From Alphaproteobacteria bacterium (GTDB lineage: Bacteria > Pseudomonadota > Alphaproteobacteria > Bin95): DNA of 15,820 nucleotides. The notes below the pieces were generated by a model. The model was not told the origin of the DNA. It made no database searches and saw only the letters and a list, made by a program, of their open reading frames with translations. The translations under genes were made by a program, and so were the position numbers. Positions 1-7,983 of the stretch are shown here, one piece after another (positions within the stretch are counted from its first letter, which is position 1; each line of letters starts with the position of its first letter). The stretch covers positions 1 through 15,820 of the forward strand of contig JAJECF010000150.1 of assembly GCA_022822125.1 (NCBI GenBank). The letters run 5' to 3'.

Positions 1-167
1 TTCGATACGCGGCTTACGCCGCTACTCAGGATGAGGAGGTCGCGCGCCACCGCCCCTGTCCTCATCCCGAGCAGCGGCTGCGCCACCGCCCCCTCCTCAT
101 CCTGAGTAGCGACCGCGCTGGCGGGCGCGTATCGAAGGACGCCGCACAAAACATGACATATCATGAC
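1..167 (+). repeat. Left copy of terminal inverted repeat (REP/BIME-like cluster)
   Basis: This segment is the reverse complement of 15654-15820. Bases 1-141 match perfectly; the full 167 bp differ only at 142, 146 and 148. Inside are three related palindromic units: one at about 1-38 (core GCGGC-TTAC-GCCGC at 9-22), a diverged one at about 59-87 (GCAGC-G-GCTGC), and one at about 91-140 (CCGC-GCTG-GCGG). The outer units are in opposite orientation, so 1-136 begins with TTCGATACGC and ends with GCGTATCGAA. This is the look of the dispersed intergenic palindromes common in alphaproteobacteria. No ORF is carried. The gap from 168 to 253, before the first gene, holds only a possible -10 (TATACT, 218-223) with no convincing -35. 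Confidence 0.92.
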
Positions 168-253
168 GCTTCGACGCCCCTCCCCGGACAGGAGGCGCGC
201 TCCGCCGCCGCCCTGCCTATACTCACCGCCATTCCCCTGACGCCGGAGCCGCC

Positions 254-1267
254 ATGCGCGATGCCTCATTCGATGTCCTTGCTGTTGGAAACGCCATGCT
301 TGATGTGCTGGTCCCGACCGAGGACGCCTGGCTGGCCGCCCAGGGCATCGAAAAGGGCGTGATGACCCTTGTCGGCGAGGCGCGCGCCGCCGCGCTTCAC
401 GGCGAGGTCTCGCCCGCGGCCGAAAGGTCCGGCGGTTCGGCGGCCAACACCGCTGCCGGCCTGGCGTCGCTCGGGGCCCGGGCCGGCTATATCGGGCGGG
501 TGCGGGACGACGATGCCGGTGCCGCCTTCCGCCGCGATATCCGCGAGGCGGGCGTCAGCTTCGACACGCCTGCGGCGACCGCCGGCGCGGCCACCGGGCG
601 ATGCCTGGTTTTCGTGACGCCGGACGCCGAGCGCAGCATGCTGACCATGCTGGGCGCCGCCGCCGAGATCGAGCCGGCGGACATAGACGAAGGCGCGGCG
701 GCCGACGCGGCCGTCACCTATCTGGAAGGCTATCTGTGGGACGCGCCGGCCGCCAAGGCGGCGATGGTGAAGCTGGCGGACGCCGCCCGCGCCGCCGGGC
801 GCAAGGTTGCGCTGACCCTCTCCGATCCGTTCTGCGTGGCGCGGCACCGGGAGACCTTCCTCGAACTGATCGCAGAGCGGGTGGACATCCTGTTTGCGAA
901 TGAGGAAGAGGCGGTGTCGCTGACCGGCGGCGGCGATCTCCGCGAAGCGGCGGGCGCGATCGCCGGCATGGTGGAAACAGCGGCGCTCACGCGAAGCGCG
1001 GCGGGCTCGCTGGTCATATCCGGAGACGAGCGGCAGGAAGTGCCGGCGGCCCCGGTTGTCCGGCTCGCGGATACGACCGGCGCCGGCGACCTCTACGCCG
1101 CGGGTTTCCTGCACGCCTATACCCGGCGCCGCCCGCTCGCCGAGTGCGCCTGGCTGGGCGGCCTCGCCGCCGCCCGGATCATCCAGCAGATCGGCGCGCG
1201 GCCCGCCGCCTCGCTCGCCGACCTGCCCGCCGCTGCGGCCGCCGGGAACCCATGCGAGGCCGCGTGA
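254..1267 (+). CDS. PfkB-family carbohydrate/nucleoside kinase, adenosine kinase-like
   Basis: A 337-residue cytoplasmic kinase of the ribokinase/PfkB fold, expected to transfer phosphate from ATP to a sugar or nucleoside. The N-terminal substrate motif GGSAANT is at residues 60-66 and the C-terminal PfkB signature DTTGAGD at 273-279, with D279 as the expected catalytic base. Length is normal for the family. The opening (FDVLAVGNAMLDVL) and the GGSAANTAAG loop resemble alphaproteobacterial proteins annotated as adenosine kinase, which make AMP from adenosine; substrate is inferred, and another sugar or nucleoside is possible. The ATG at 254 has GGAG about eight bases upstream. It is the first gene of a four-gene overlapping operon; its last 16 bases are shared with the adenylate cyclase gene. 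Confidence 0.88.
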   Translation: MRDASFDVLAVGNAMLDVLVPTEDAWLAAQGIEKGVMTLVGEARAAALHGEVSPAAERSGGSAANTAAGLASLGARAGYIGRVRDDDAGAAFRRDIREAGVSFDTPAATAGAATGRCLVFVTPDAERSMLTMLGAAAEIEPADIDEGAAADAAVTYLEGYLWDAPAAKAAMVKLADAARAAGRKVALTLSDPFCVARHRETFLELIAERVDILFANEEEAVSLTGGGDLREAAGAIAGMVETAALTRSAAGSLVISGDERQEVPAAPVVRLADTTGAGDLYAAGFLHAYTRRRPLAECAWLGGLAAARIIQQIGARPAASLADLPAAAAAGNPCEAA

Positions 1268-2916
1268 TCCGGCAGCTCCGGCTCTGGAGCGGCGTCGTCC
1301 TGTTCGCCTATGTCGCGGGGCATCTGCTGAACCATAGTTTCGGCCTCGCCTCGGTGGAGGCGATGGAGGCCGGGCGGCGCGTCTTCGCCGGCATATGGCG
1401 CAGCCCGCCCGGAACGGCGCTGCTGGTCGGCAGCTTCGCCGTCCACGGCGCGCTCTCCATCGCGCGGCTGTTCCGCAAGCGCGGCCTGCGGATGCCGGCC
1501 TGGGAGGCGGCGCAGCAGCTTCTCGGCCTGGCGATCCCGTTCCTGCTCTGCCTGCACATGCTCGGCACGCTCGGGCTGTCGCTCCGGTTCGGCATGGACC
1601 CGAGCTACCCCTTCGTCCTCTGGGCGACCTGGAGCGACCCCTGGCAGCAGATCGCGCTCATGGCCGCAGCCTGGACGCATGGCTGCATCGGCATGCATTT
1701 CTGGCTGCGGCTGCAACCGTGGTACCGGCAGGGGCTGCCGTTCTTCTTCGCAGCCGCGCTGCTGCTGCCGGCGCTGGCGCTGGCGGGCTTCGCGGTCGGC
1801 GGGCGGGACGTGCTGGCGCTGGCGGCGGCGGACTCAGGCTGGGTCGGCGCCATGCTGGAGGCGATCCGCTTCCCGGGCGGCGCCGGCATCGCGTGGGTAG
1901 AGGGCATGGAGGCGCGGATGAGCGCCATGACCGGCATGGCGATCGCCGCGCTGGTCGCATGGCGGCTGGTTCGCGCGCTCCGGGCGCGGCGGCGACAGCC
2001 GGTGCGCGTCACCTATCCCGACGGACGCACGGTGCGCGCCGAGCCCGGCGCGACCCTGCTGGAAGTGAGCCGCGCCGCCGGCATTCCCCATGCCTCGGTC
2101 TGCGGCGGGCGCGGGCGCTGCTCCACCTGCCGGGTGCATGTGTCGCGGGGCTTCGAGGCGCTGCCGCCGCCGGAGGAGGGGGAACGCGCCCTGCTTGGCC
2201 GCATCGGCGCGCCGGAGCGGGTCAGGCTTGCCTGCCAGACGGTTCCCGCCGGCGATGTGACGCTCATGCCCCTGCTGCCAGCCTCGGCCGGGCCGGCGGA
2301 AGCGCGGGCGCGGACGGGCAGCGAGCAGGGCGCCGAGCGCGAGATCGCCATCCTGTTCGCGGACCTGCGCGCCTTCACCAAGCTCTCCGAGAACAAGCTG
2401 CCCTATGACGTGGTGTTCCTGCTGAACCGCTATTTCCTCGCCATGGGCCGCGCGGTGGAGGATGCCGGCGGCCATGTGGACAAATTCATCGGCGACGGGG
2501 TGATGGCGTTGTTCGGGATCGACGGCGACGCCCGCTCCGGCTGCCGGGACGCGCTCCGGGCGGTGCGCGCCATGGCGGCGGCGCTCAGCGATCTCAACGC
2601 CGCGCTCGGCGAGGAGCTCGCCGCGCCGCTGCGCATCGGGGTCGGCCTCCATGCCGGCCCGGTGATCGTCGGCGAAATGGGCTACAGCCGCGCCATCTCG
2701 GTCACCGCCATCGGGGACGCCGTCAATGTCGCGAGCCGGCTGGAGCCGATGACCAAGGAGTTCGCCTGCCAGGCCGTGATCTCGCAGCGCGTCGTGCGCC
2801 TCGCGGGGGCGGATTTCTCCGCAATGCCGACGCGCCTGGTCGAGATTCGCGGCCGCGAACGCCCGCTCCGCGTCTATCCCGTGGCCGACGGCAGCGACAT
2901 TCCCCTGCCGGCGTGA
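1252..2916 (+). CDS. cyaC: CyaC-type membrane adenylate cyclase with [2Fe-2S] ferredoxin domain
   Basis: A 554-residue three-part inner-membrane protein. Residues 1-245 form about six membrane helices carrying histidines H24, H28, H65, H102, H143 and H149, suited to binding two b hemes as in succinate-quinone oxidoreductase anchors. Residues 250-340 are a ferredoxin domain with C284, C290, C293 and C328 (CX5CX2C plus a distant Cys), an adrenodoxin-like [2Fe-2S] pattern. Residues 363-545 are a class III cyclase domain: metal aspartates D371 (FADLRAFT) and D415 (FIGDGVMALFG), adenine-selecting K411 and D489, transition-state N492 and R496. All catalytic residues are present, so ATP to cAMP is expected. 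The architecture matches Sinorhizobium meliloti CyaC, a quinone-pool redox sensor. I chose the internal ATG at 1252 because in-frame sequence upstream of it lies in the kinase gene and is arginine/proline-rich without domain character. Confidence 0.93.
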   Translation: MRGRVIRQLRLWSGVVLFAYVAGHLLNHSFGLASVEAMEAGRRVFAGIWRSPPGTALLVGSFAVHGALSIARLFRKRGLRMPAWEAAQQLLGLAIPFLLCLHMLGTLGLSLRFGMDPSYPFVLWATWSDPWQQIALMAAAWTHGCIGMHFWLRLQPWYRQGLPFFFAAALLLPALALAGFAVGGRDVLALAAADSGWVGAMLEAIRFPGGAGIAWVEGMEARMSAMTGMAIAALVAWRLVRALRARRRQPVRVTYPDGRTVRAEPGATLLEVSRAAGIPHASVCGGRGRCSTCRVHVSRGFEALPPPEEGERALLGRIGAPERVRLACQTVPAGDVTLMPLLPASAGPAEARARTGSEQGAEREIAILFADLRAFTKLSENKLPYDVVFLLNRYFLAMGRAVEDAGGHVDKFIGDGVMALFGIDGDARSGCRDALRAVRAMAAALSDLNAALGEELAAPLRIGVGLHAGPVIVGEMGYSRAISVTAIGDAVNVASRLEPMTKEFACQAVISQRVVRLAGADFSAMPTRLVEIRGRERPLRVYPVADGSDIPLPA

Positions 2917-4259
2917 CGGGAATGGACATGCCGCTTCCCGAAACCCGACGCGGCCGGTTGCGGCGGGCGGCGGCAGCCTTCCGGAGCCGGCGCGTCGCCA
3001 TGATGCTGGCGCTCGGCTTCTCCAGCGGCCTGCCCCTGATGCTGACCGTGAAGGTGTTGAGCGCCCGGCTGGCCGAGGCCGGCGTGGACCGGACCAGCAT
3101 CGGCCTGTTCACGCTCGTCACGGCGATCTACGGGCTGAAATTCCTCTGGGCGCCTGCCATCGACCGGCTGCGCCTGCCCTGGCTGACGCGCCGGTTCGGC
3201 CGGCGGCGGGCCTGGATGCTGGCGACCCATGTCGCCTGCATGGCGGCGATTATCGGCCTCGGGCTGTCCGACCCTGTCACCGATCTCGCGGCGGTCGCGC
3301 TGTTCTCCTGCCTGGTCGCGTTTTCGTCCGCAAGCCAGGACATCGTGCTGGACGCCTACCGCATCGAGATCCTGGACGAAGGCCAGTACGGGCCCGGCGC
3401 CGCGGTCTTCGTCAAGGGCTTCCGGGTCGGCATGTTCGTCTCCGGCGCGGGCGAGCTGTTCCTGGCGGATGCGTTCGGCTGGGCGGGCGCGCATGCCGTC
3501 ATGGCTGCGCTCCTGCTCATCGGCGTCGGCGTCGCGCTGACGGCGCCCGAGCCTGCGCCCGCCGTCGACCCCGAAGCCGATGCGCGGGAGCGACGCATCG
3601 CCGACAGGGCGGCGGCGTGGGGCGGAGCCCGGTTCGCCGGCGCCCTTCTCGCGCCGCTTGCCGAATTCGCCGCTCGGCCCGGATGGCGCGCCGTGCTGGC
3701 TTTCATCCTGCTCTACAAGCTGGGAGACGCCGCGCTCGCCGCCATGGCGATCCCGTTCTACATCGAGCTCGGCTTCTCGAAGTCGGAAATCGCGGCGGCG
3801 GTCGAGACGGGCGGCTTCATCGCGTCGCTCGCAGGCATTTTCGCGGGCGGCCTCGCCGTTCATGCGCTGGGCCTGCTGCCGAGCCTGCTGGCGGCGGGCA
3901 TATTGCAGGCGCTCTCCAACCTCGTCTTCATCCCCCTCAACGAGGCGGGCAACGACATTGCGTGGCTGGCCGGGGTGGCGGCGCTGGAAGGCTTCACCGC
4001 CGGGCTCGGCACCACCGCCTTCCTCGCCTATCTGATGAGCCTCTGCAACATCTCCTACACGATGACGCAGTTCGCGCTCCTCTCCTCGCTGATGGCGTCG
4101 GCGCGGATCGCGCTCTCCGCGCCGTCCGGCTGGATCGTGGACAGCCTTGACGGGGACTGGAACGCGTTTTTCGCGCTGACGGCGCTTGCCTGCCTGCCGG
4201 GCCTGCTGCTGCTGCGCCCGCTCTGGAGGAGGCAGGAACGAGGAAAGGCCGGCCCATGA
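2913..4259 (+). CDS. ampG: AmpG-family muropeptide MFS transporter
   Basis: A 448-residue polytopic inner-membrane protein with about 12 hydrophobic segments. Hallmarks of the AmpG/PAT family include [10 protein letters not shown] (35-44), [14 protein letters not shown] (72-85) and [12 protein letters not shown] (139-150). AmpG proteins import anhydromuropeptides released from peptidoglycan for recycling, and in some bacteria this feeds beta-lactamase induction; no ampC, ampR or recycling amidase is nearby, so the cargo is inferred from family. The GTG at 2913 overlaps the cyclase stop by four bases (GTGA). ATG codons at 2922 and 2928 are alternatives; the one at 2928 has the best-spaced purine tract (GGGA), and choosing it would remove five residues ahead of the first helix. 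Confidence 0.88.
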   Translation: MTGMDMPLPETRRGRLRRAAAAFRSRRVAMMLALGFSSGLPLMLTVKVLSARLAEAGVDRTSIGLFTLVTAIYGLKFLWAPAIDRLRLPWLTRRFGRRRAWMLATHVACMAAIIGLGLSDPVTDLAAVALFSCLVAFSSASQDIVLDAYRIEILDEGQYGPGAAVFVKGFRVGMFVSGAGELFLADAFGWAGAHAVMAALLLIGVGVALTAPEPAPAVDPEADARERRIADRAAAWGGARFAGALLAPLAEFAARPGWRAVLAFILLYKLGDAALAAMAIPFYIELGFSKSEIAAAVETGGFIASLAGIFAGGLAVHALGLLPSLLAAGILQALSNLVFIPLNEAGNDIAWLAGVAALEGFTAGLGTTAFLAYLMSLCNISYTMTQFALLSSLMASARIALSAPSGWIVDSLDGDWNAFFALTALACLPGLLLLRPLWRRQERGKAGP

Positions 4260-4744
4260 CCGAGCTGTTCCGCGGAGACATCGCGACGCTCCAGGTGGAC
4301 GCCATCGTCAACGCCGCCAACGAAACGCTGCTCGGCGGCGGCGGTGTGGACGGCGCCATCCACAGGGCCGCCGGACCGGAACTGCTGGCCGAATGCCGCA
4401 CGCTCGGCGGCTGCCCGACCGGCGAGGCGCGCATCACCGCCGGTTACCGCCTGTCGGCCCGCCATGTCATCCACACGGTCGGACCCGTCTGGCGCGGCTT
4501 GGGAACCGAGGACGCGCTGCTGGCCGCCTGCTACCGCAATTGCTTCGCGCTCGCCCGCAGGCACGGCCTGGGTTCCATTGCGTTCCCCGCCATCTCCACC
4601 GGCGTTTACGGCTTCCCGCCGGACCGTGCGGCAGGCATTGCCGTCGCCGGCGCGCGCGCCCATGACGCAGGCTTTGCGCGCATCGTCTTCGCCTGTTTCG
4701 ATGCGGCGACCGAGGCGCTTTACCGGAAGGCGCTCCGCGTCTGA
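4256..4744 (+). CDS. Macrodomain protein, YmdB-like O-acetyl-ADP-ribose deacetylase
   Basis: A 162-residue single-domain macro protein. Conserved ADP-ribose pocket elements are visible: VNAAN at 18-22, the glycine loop [14 protein letters not shown] at 27-40, and STGVYGFP at 114-121. N22 and D32 correspond to the asparagine and aspartate needed for catalysis in Escherichia coli YmdB. Members remove the acetyl group from O-acetyl-ADP-ribose or ADP-ribose from acidic protein residues. Length is normal for a stand-alone macrodomain. The ATG overlaps the AmpG stop as ATGA, indicating translational coupling. It ends the operon six bases from the convergent Uma2-family gene, with no obvious terminator between them. 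The exact substrate cannot be told from sequence. Confidence 0.92.
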   Translation: MTELFRGDIATLQVDAIVNAANETLLGGGGVDGAIHRAAGPELLAECRTLGGCPTGEARITAGYRLSARHVIHTVGPVWRGLGTEDALLAACYRNCFALARRHGLGSIAFPAISTGVYGFPPDRAAGIAVAGARAHDAGFARIVFACFDAATEALYRKALRV

Positions 4745-4750
4745 GCCGCT

Positions 4751-5323
4751 TCAGGGCCAGAGGGCGTTAAGAGGAAAGGAGATGGCGTCGAAAGGCGGGA
4801 CAGAAACCGCATCATCGCCATGCAGGGCGGCGATGAGCGTCCAGGCGCCCTCGCGCAGTTCGAAGGCTTCGAGGTCCCGCGCCAGCGGATCGACGAACCA
4901 GAGATGGCTGACGCCCTCGCGCGCATAGATAGGCCGTTTGCCATGGCGGTCGAAATCCCGGGTCGAGGACGAAAGCACCTCGCAGACCCAGTCGGGCGCC
5001 AGGCCGAAATAGGCGGTGTCGGGAAAGTCCGGCATCCGCTCCCGCCGCCAGCCGGCGATATCGGGCACAAGGATGTCCTCGCCAAGATGCAGTTCCGGTT
5101 CGTCCAGAATCCACCAGCCGCCAGGGCCGCCTCCATAGCCGAAGGGGTCGCCGATCTTGGCGCCGAGCGCCGAACTGGCATGCGCATGGCGCGGGGCCGG
5201 GCGCGGATTGGTATGGAGCGTCCCGGAGACAACCTCGGCCACCATATGCGGCGGAGCCTCCAGCACGTCGCGGTAGGTCGCGCGGCGTCGGGAACGGAGC
5301 GTCGCTGCCTGCTGTCCGGTCAT
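4751..5323 (-). CDS. Uma2-family (DUF820) putative restriction-endonuclease-fold protein
   Basis: A 190-residue protein of the Uma2/DUF820 family, whose fold is the PD-(D/E)XK nuclease core. Candidate active-site residues are in family order: E30, D88 (LVPDIAGW), E115 (CEVLSSSTRDFDRHGK) and K129. The C-terminal pattern YAREGVSHLWFVDP is also typical. Family members are abundant in cyanobacteria and some environmental bacteria, but their cellular role is unknown; nuclease activity here is inference. The ATG at 5323 has GGGAGG eight bases upstream; an in-frame ATG at 5368 would add 15 arginine-rich residues and lacks such support. It lies 61 bp downstream of rluC on the same strand and may be its last operon partner. 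Confidence 0.85.
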   Translation of the reverse strand: MTGQQAATLRSRRRATYRDVLEAPPHMVAEVVSGTLHTNPRPAPRHAHASSALGAKIGDPFGYGGGPGGWWILDEPELHLGEDILVPDIAGWRRERMPDFPDTAYFGLAPDWVCEVLSSSTRDFDRHGKRPIYAREGVSHLWFVDPLARDLEAFELREGAWTLIAALHGDDAVSVPPFDAISFPLNALWP

Positions 5324-5384
5324 GTCACGGGCCTCCCGGCGGCCTGGGCGGCGAGCATAGCACGACATCGCAGAGGAGCCCCGG

Positions 5385-6320
5385 CTATATGTCCAGCCCC
5401 AGGAGCCGGAAAGCGGTTCCGAGCAAGGGCGGCGCCGGAGCCTCGACTTCCAGCCTGCCCCGCCCGCGCGGATGGTTCAGCGCGGTGGCGCGGGCATGCA
5501 GATGCAGGCGCGGTTCGAGGCCGATGCCCTCGAGAAACGCCGCCCGCCCGCCATATTTGCCGTCGCCCAGGACCGGGCAGCCGATGGCGGCCAGATGCGC
5601 GCGGAGCTGGTGCGTGCGCCCGGTCAGCGGCCGGAGCGCGAGCCGGGCGGCGCGCTTGCCGGCGCGGGCGAGCGTTTCGTAGTCGGTGACGGCCCGCTTG
5701 CCCTGTTCGTCCACGCCGACCCGCTCGCCGCCGGGCCGCCCGCGCTTCGCCAGCGGCAGCGCGATGCGCCCGGCGGGCGGCTCCGGCGCGCCGGCGGTCA
5801 CCGCCCAGTAGAGCTTCTCGGCTTCGCGCGCCCGGAAGGACGCCGTCAGCCGCGCCGCATCGGCGGCACTGCGCGCCAGCAGCAACACGCCGCTCGTGTC
5901 CTTGTCGAGCCGATGCACGAGGCGCGGGCGTTCCGGCGCTTCGAAGCGCAGCGCCTCCAGCATTCCGTCGAGGTGGCGCCCCGTGCCGCGGCCGCCCTGG
6001 ACGGCGAGGCCGGCGGGCTTGTCGAGCGCGATCACCGCCTCGTCGAGATGGATCACCCAGCCGCGCACTTCCTCGACCAGCCGGTCGGGAAGCGGAGCCG
6101 GCCGGGCCTCCGGCGGCGGCGCGAAAGGCGGCAGCCGCACCGTCGCGCCGGCCTCCAGCCGGTCGCCGGCCCGCGCGCGGCGCCCGTCCACGCGCACCTG
6201 GCCCGTGCGTAGCAGTTTCTGGAGCCGTCCCTGCGGCAAGTCCGGCCGCCTGCGCGCAACCCAGCGGTCGAGCCGCTGGCCGGCCTCGTGGGCGGCAACC
6301 TCTTCAAATTGTGCGCCCAT
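5385..6320 (-). CDS. rluC: RluC/RluA-family 23S rRNA pseudouridine synthase
   Basis: A 311-residue cytoplasmic enzyme that isomerises uridine to pseudouridine in RNA. An S4-like RNA-binding domain spans about residues 12-65 (RLDRWVARRRPDLPQGRLQK), followed by the catalytic domain with ALDKPAGLAVQGG (98-110) and the signature HRLDKDTSG (136-144), where D139 is the catalytic aspartate. The later GRTHQLRAHLAAIGCPVLGD segment is the usual family motif. Presence of S4 plus location next to crcB suggests RluC (large-subunit rRNA) over the RluA subgroup; the exact uridines are inferred. Start: ATG at 6320, overlapping the crcB stop by one base (TGATG). A longer frame upstream runs through crcB and was not used. 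Confidence 0.9.
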   Translation of the reverse strand: MGAQFEEVAAHEAGQRLDRWVARRRPDLPQGRLQKLLRTGQVRVDGRRARAGDRLEAGATVRLPPFAPPPEARPAPLPDRLVEEVRGWVIHLDEAVIALDKPAGLAVQGGRGTGRHLDGMLEALRFEAPERPRLVHRLDKDTSGVLLLARSAADAARLTASFRAREAEKLYWAVTAGAPEPPAGRIALPLAKRGRPGGERVGVDEQGKRAVTDYETLARAGKRAARLALRPLTGRTHQLRAHLAAIGCPVLGDGKYGGRAAFLEGIGLEPRLHLHARATALNHPRGRGRLEVEAPAPPLLGTAFRLLGLDI

Positions 6321-6697
6321 CACAGCAGCAGCCGCGCGAGCCGCGCGCCGGCAAGGAAGGCAAGGACGCCGAGCGCGACCGAACCTGCCGTGTAGAACGC
6401 GGCTCCCGCCCACTCGCCCCGCTCCGCCAGCCCGACGGCATCCAGCGAATAGGCGGAGAAGGTGGTGAAGCCGCCGAGAAAGCCGACGGTGAGGAAGGTG
6501 CGGAGCTCCGCAGAAAGTGAGAGCCCCTGCGCCAGCAGGGCGGCCACCAGCCCCATCGCCAGCGAGCCCAGCACATTGACGACCATCGTGCCTGCCGGGA
6601 AGCCCGCGCCGAGCAGCCGCGTCACCTGCACGACCATGAGCCAGCGCGCCAGCGCGCCCAGCGCCCCGCCTGCGGCGACCGCCAGCCAGAGAGTCAT
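6320..6697 (-). CDS. crcB: CrcB/Fluc fluoride ion channel
   Basis: A 125-residue protein with four predicted membrane helices, the normal size for a Fluc channel, which works as an antiparallel dimer exporting fluoride across the inner membrane. Family motifs are present in order: GGALGALARW (10-19), GTMVVNVLGS (36-45) and GFLGGFTTFSAYS (72-84), the last including the phenylalanine and TTFS residues that line the fluoride pore and the central sodium site. No fluoride riboswitch is expected or possible immediately upstream because the ATG overlaps the rarA stop (ATGA). Expression therefore depends on the upstream operon. Confidence 0.95.
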   Translation of the reverse strand: MTLWLAVAAGGALGALARWLMVVQVTRLLGAGFPAGTMVVNVLGSLAMGLVAALLAQGLSLSAELRTFLTVGFLGGFTTFSAYSLDAVGLAERGEWAGAAFYTAGSVALGVLAFLAGARLARLLL

Positions 6698-7983
6698 CCC
6701 TGCCGCCGTCGGGCCCAGGCCGTCAGCCGCTCGGCGATCTTCGCCTCGGCGCCGCGCCCGTCGGGCCGATAGAATTGCTGCCGCGCCATGCCGTCCGGGA
6801 AATAATTGCGGCCCGCAAAGGCGTCCGGGGCATCGTGGTTATAGGCATAACCATCGCCGTAGCCGAGGTCCTTCATCAGCCGGGTCGGAGCATTCAGGCT
6901 GTGCATCGGCGGCGTGAGCGAGCCGGTCTCGCGCGCTGCGCGCATGGCCTCGCCGAAGGCCGCATAGGCGGCGTTGGACTTGGGCGCGGTCGCCAGATGC
7001 AGCACGGTCTGCGCAAGCGCAAGCTCGCCTTCCGGGCTGCCGAGCCGCTCATAGGCCTTCCAGCCGGCAAGCGCCGCGGGCAGGGCCGCCGGATCCGCCA
7101 GCCCGACATCCTCCGAGGCGAAGCGGACCAGCCGGCGGGCGATGTAGCGCGGGTCCTCGCCGCCATCCAGCATCCGCGCGAGCCAGTAAAGCGCGGCATC
7201 CGGGTCCGAACCACGCAGCGATTTGTGCAGCGCGCTGATGAGATTGTAGTGGCCCTCGCGGTCCTTGTCGTAAACCGGCGCGCGGCGCTGGGCGGTGCGG
7301 GCCAGGCCGGCCGCGTCGAGCAGAGGCCCGCCCGCGACCTCCTCGGCGAGGTTGAGCAGATAACGACCGTCACCGTCCGCCAGCGCCTTGAGCGCTGTGC
7401 GTGCGCCATCGTCGAGCGGCAGCGGACCGCCCAGGTTCGCTTCGGCGCGCCCGAGCAATGTCTCCAGCCCGTCCTCGTCGAGGCGGCGCAGCACCATCAC
7501 CTGCGCCCGCGAGAGCAGGGCGGCGTTCAACTCGAAGGACGGATTCTCCGTAGTCGCGCCGATCAGCACCACCGTGCCGTTCTCGACCCAGGGCAGGAAG
7601 CCGTCCTGCTGGGCGCGGTTGAAGCGGTGGATCTCGTCCACGAATAGCATGGTGCCCCGGCCGGCCTCGCGCCGGCTCTCGGCCTCGGCGAACACCTTGC
7701 GCAGGTCCGCCACGCCCGAGAAGACGGCCGAGAGGGCGGTGAAATGCAGGTTCGCCGCCCCGGCCAACAGGCGCGCAATCGTCGTCTTGCCGCAACCGGG
7801 CGGCCCCCAGAAGACGAGCGAAGCGAGCCGTCCGGCCGCCAGCATTCGACCGACCGGGCCCTCCGGCCCCAGAATGTGGTCCTGCCCGACGACATCCGCC
7901 AGCGACGCCGGGCGGAGCCGGTCGGCGAGCGGGCGGGGTGCTTCGTCGGCGAGCCCTGCCGCCTGGAACAGCGAATCCGTCAT
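6694..7983 (-). CDS. rarA: Replication-associated recombination protein RarA (MgsA), AAA+ ATPase
   Basis: A 429-residue cytoplasmic AAA+ ATPase related to clamp loaders, which acts at stalled forks and gaps. The N terminus has PLADRLRPASLADVVGQDH (18-36), then Walker A GPPGCGKTT at 60-68 and Walker B DEIHRFN at 116-122. A sensor-1 region (GATTENPSFELN) and the C-terminal tetramerisation part with LKDLGYGDGYAYNHD follow. Length is typical. I chose the ATG at 7983 because it overlaps the upstream protease stop as ATGA and puts the conserved N terminus in place; an ATG at 8034 would lie inside the protease gene and adds 17 unsupported residues. The stop overlaps crcB by four bases. Confidence 0.95.
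   Translation of the reverse strand: MTDSLFQAAGLADEAPRPLADRLRPASLADVVGQDHILGPEGPVGRMLAAGRLASLVFWGPPGCGKTTIARLLAGAANLHFTALSAVFSGVADLRKVFAEAESRREAGRGTMLFVDEIHRFNRAQQDGFLPWVENGTVVLIGATTENPSFELNAALLSRAQVMVLRRLDEDGLETLLGRAEANLGGPLPLDDGARTALKALADGDGRYLLNLAEEVAGGPLLDAAGLARTAQRRAPVYDKDREGHYNLISALHKSLRGSDPDAALYWLARMLDGGEDPRYIARRLVRFASEDVGLADPAALPAALAGWKAYERLGSPEGELALAQTVLHLATAPKSNAAYAAFGEAMRAARETGSLTPPMHSLNAPTRLMKDLGYGDGYAYNHDAPDAFAGRNYFPDGMARQQFYRPDGRGAEAKIAERLTAWARRRQG

Noticed and set aside
2874..3863. Long minus-strand open frame (329 codons) antisense to the AmpG gene
   Set aside because: It is a product of high GC content: arginine/glutamine/aspartate-rich with no domain pattern, wholly antisense to a clear transporter gene.
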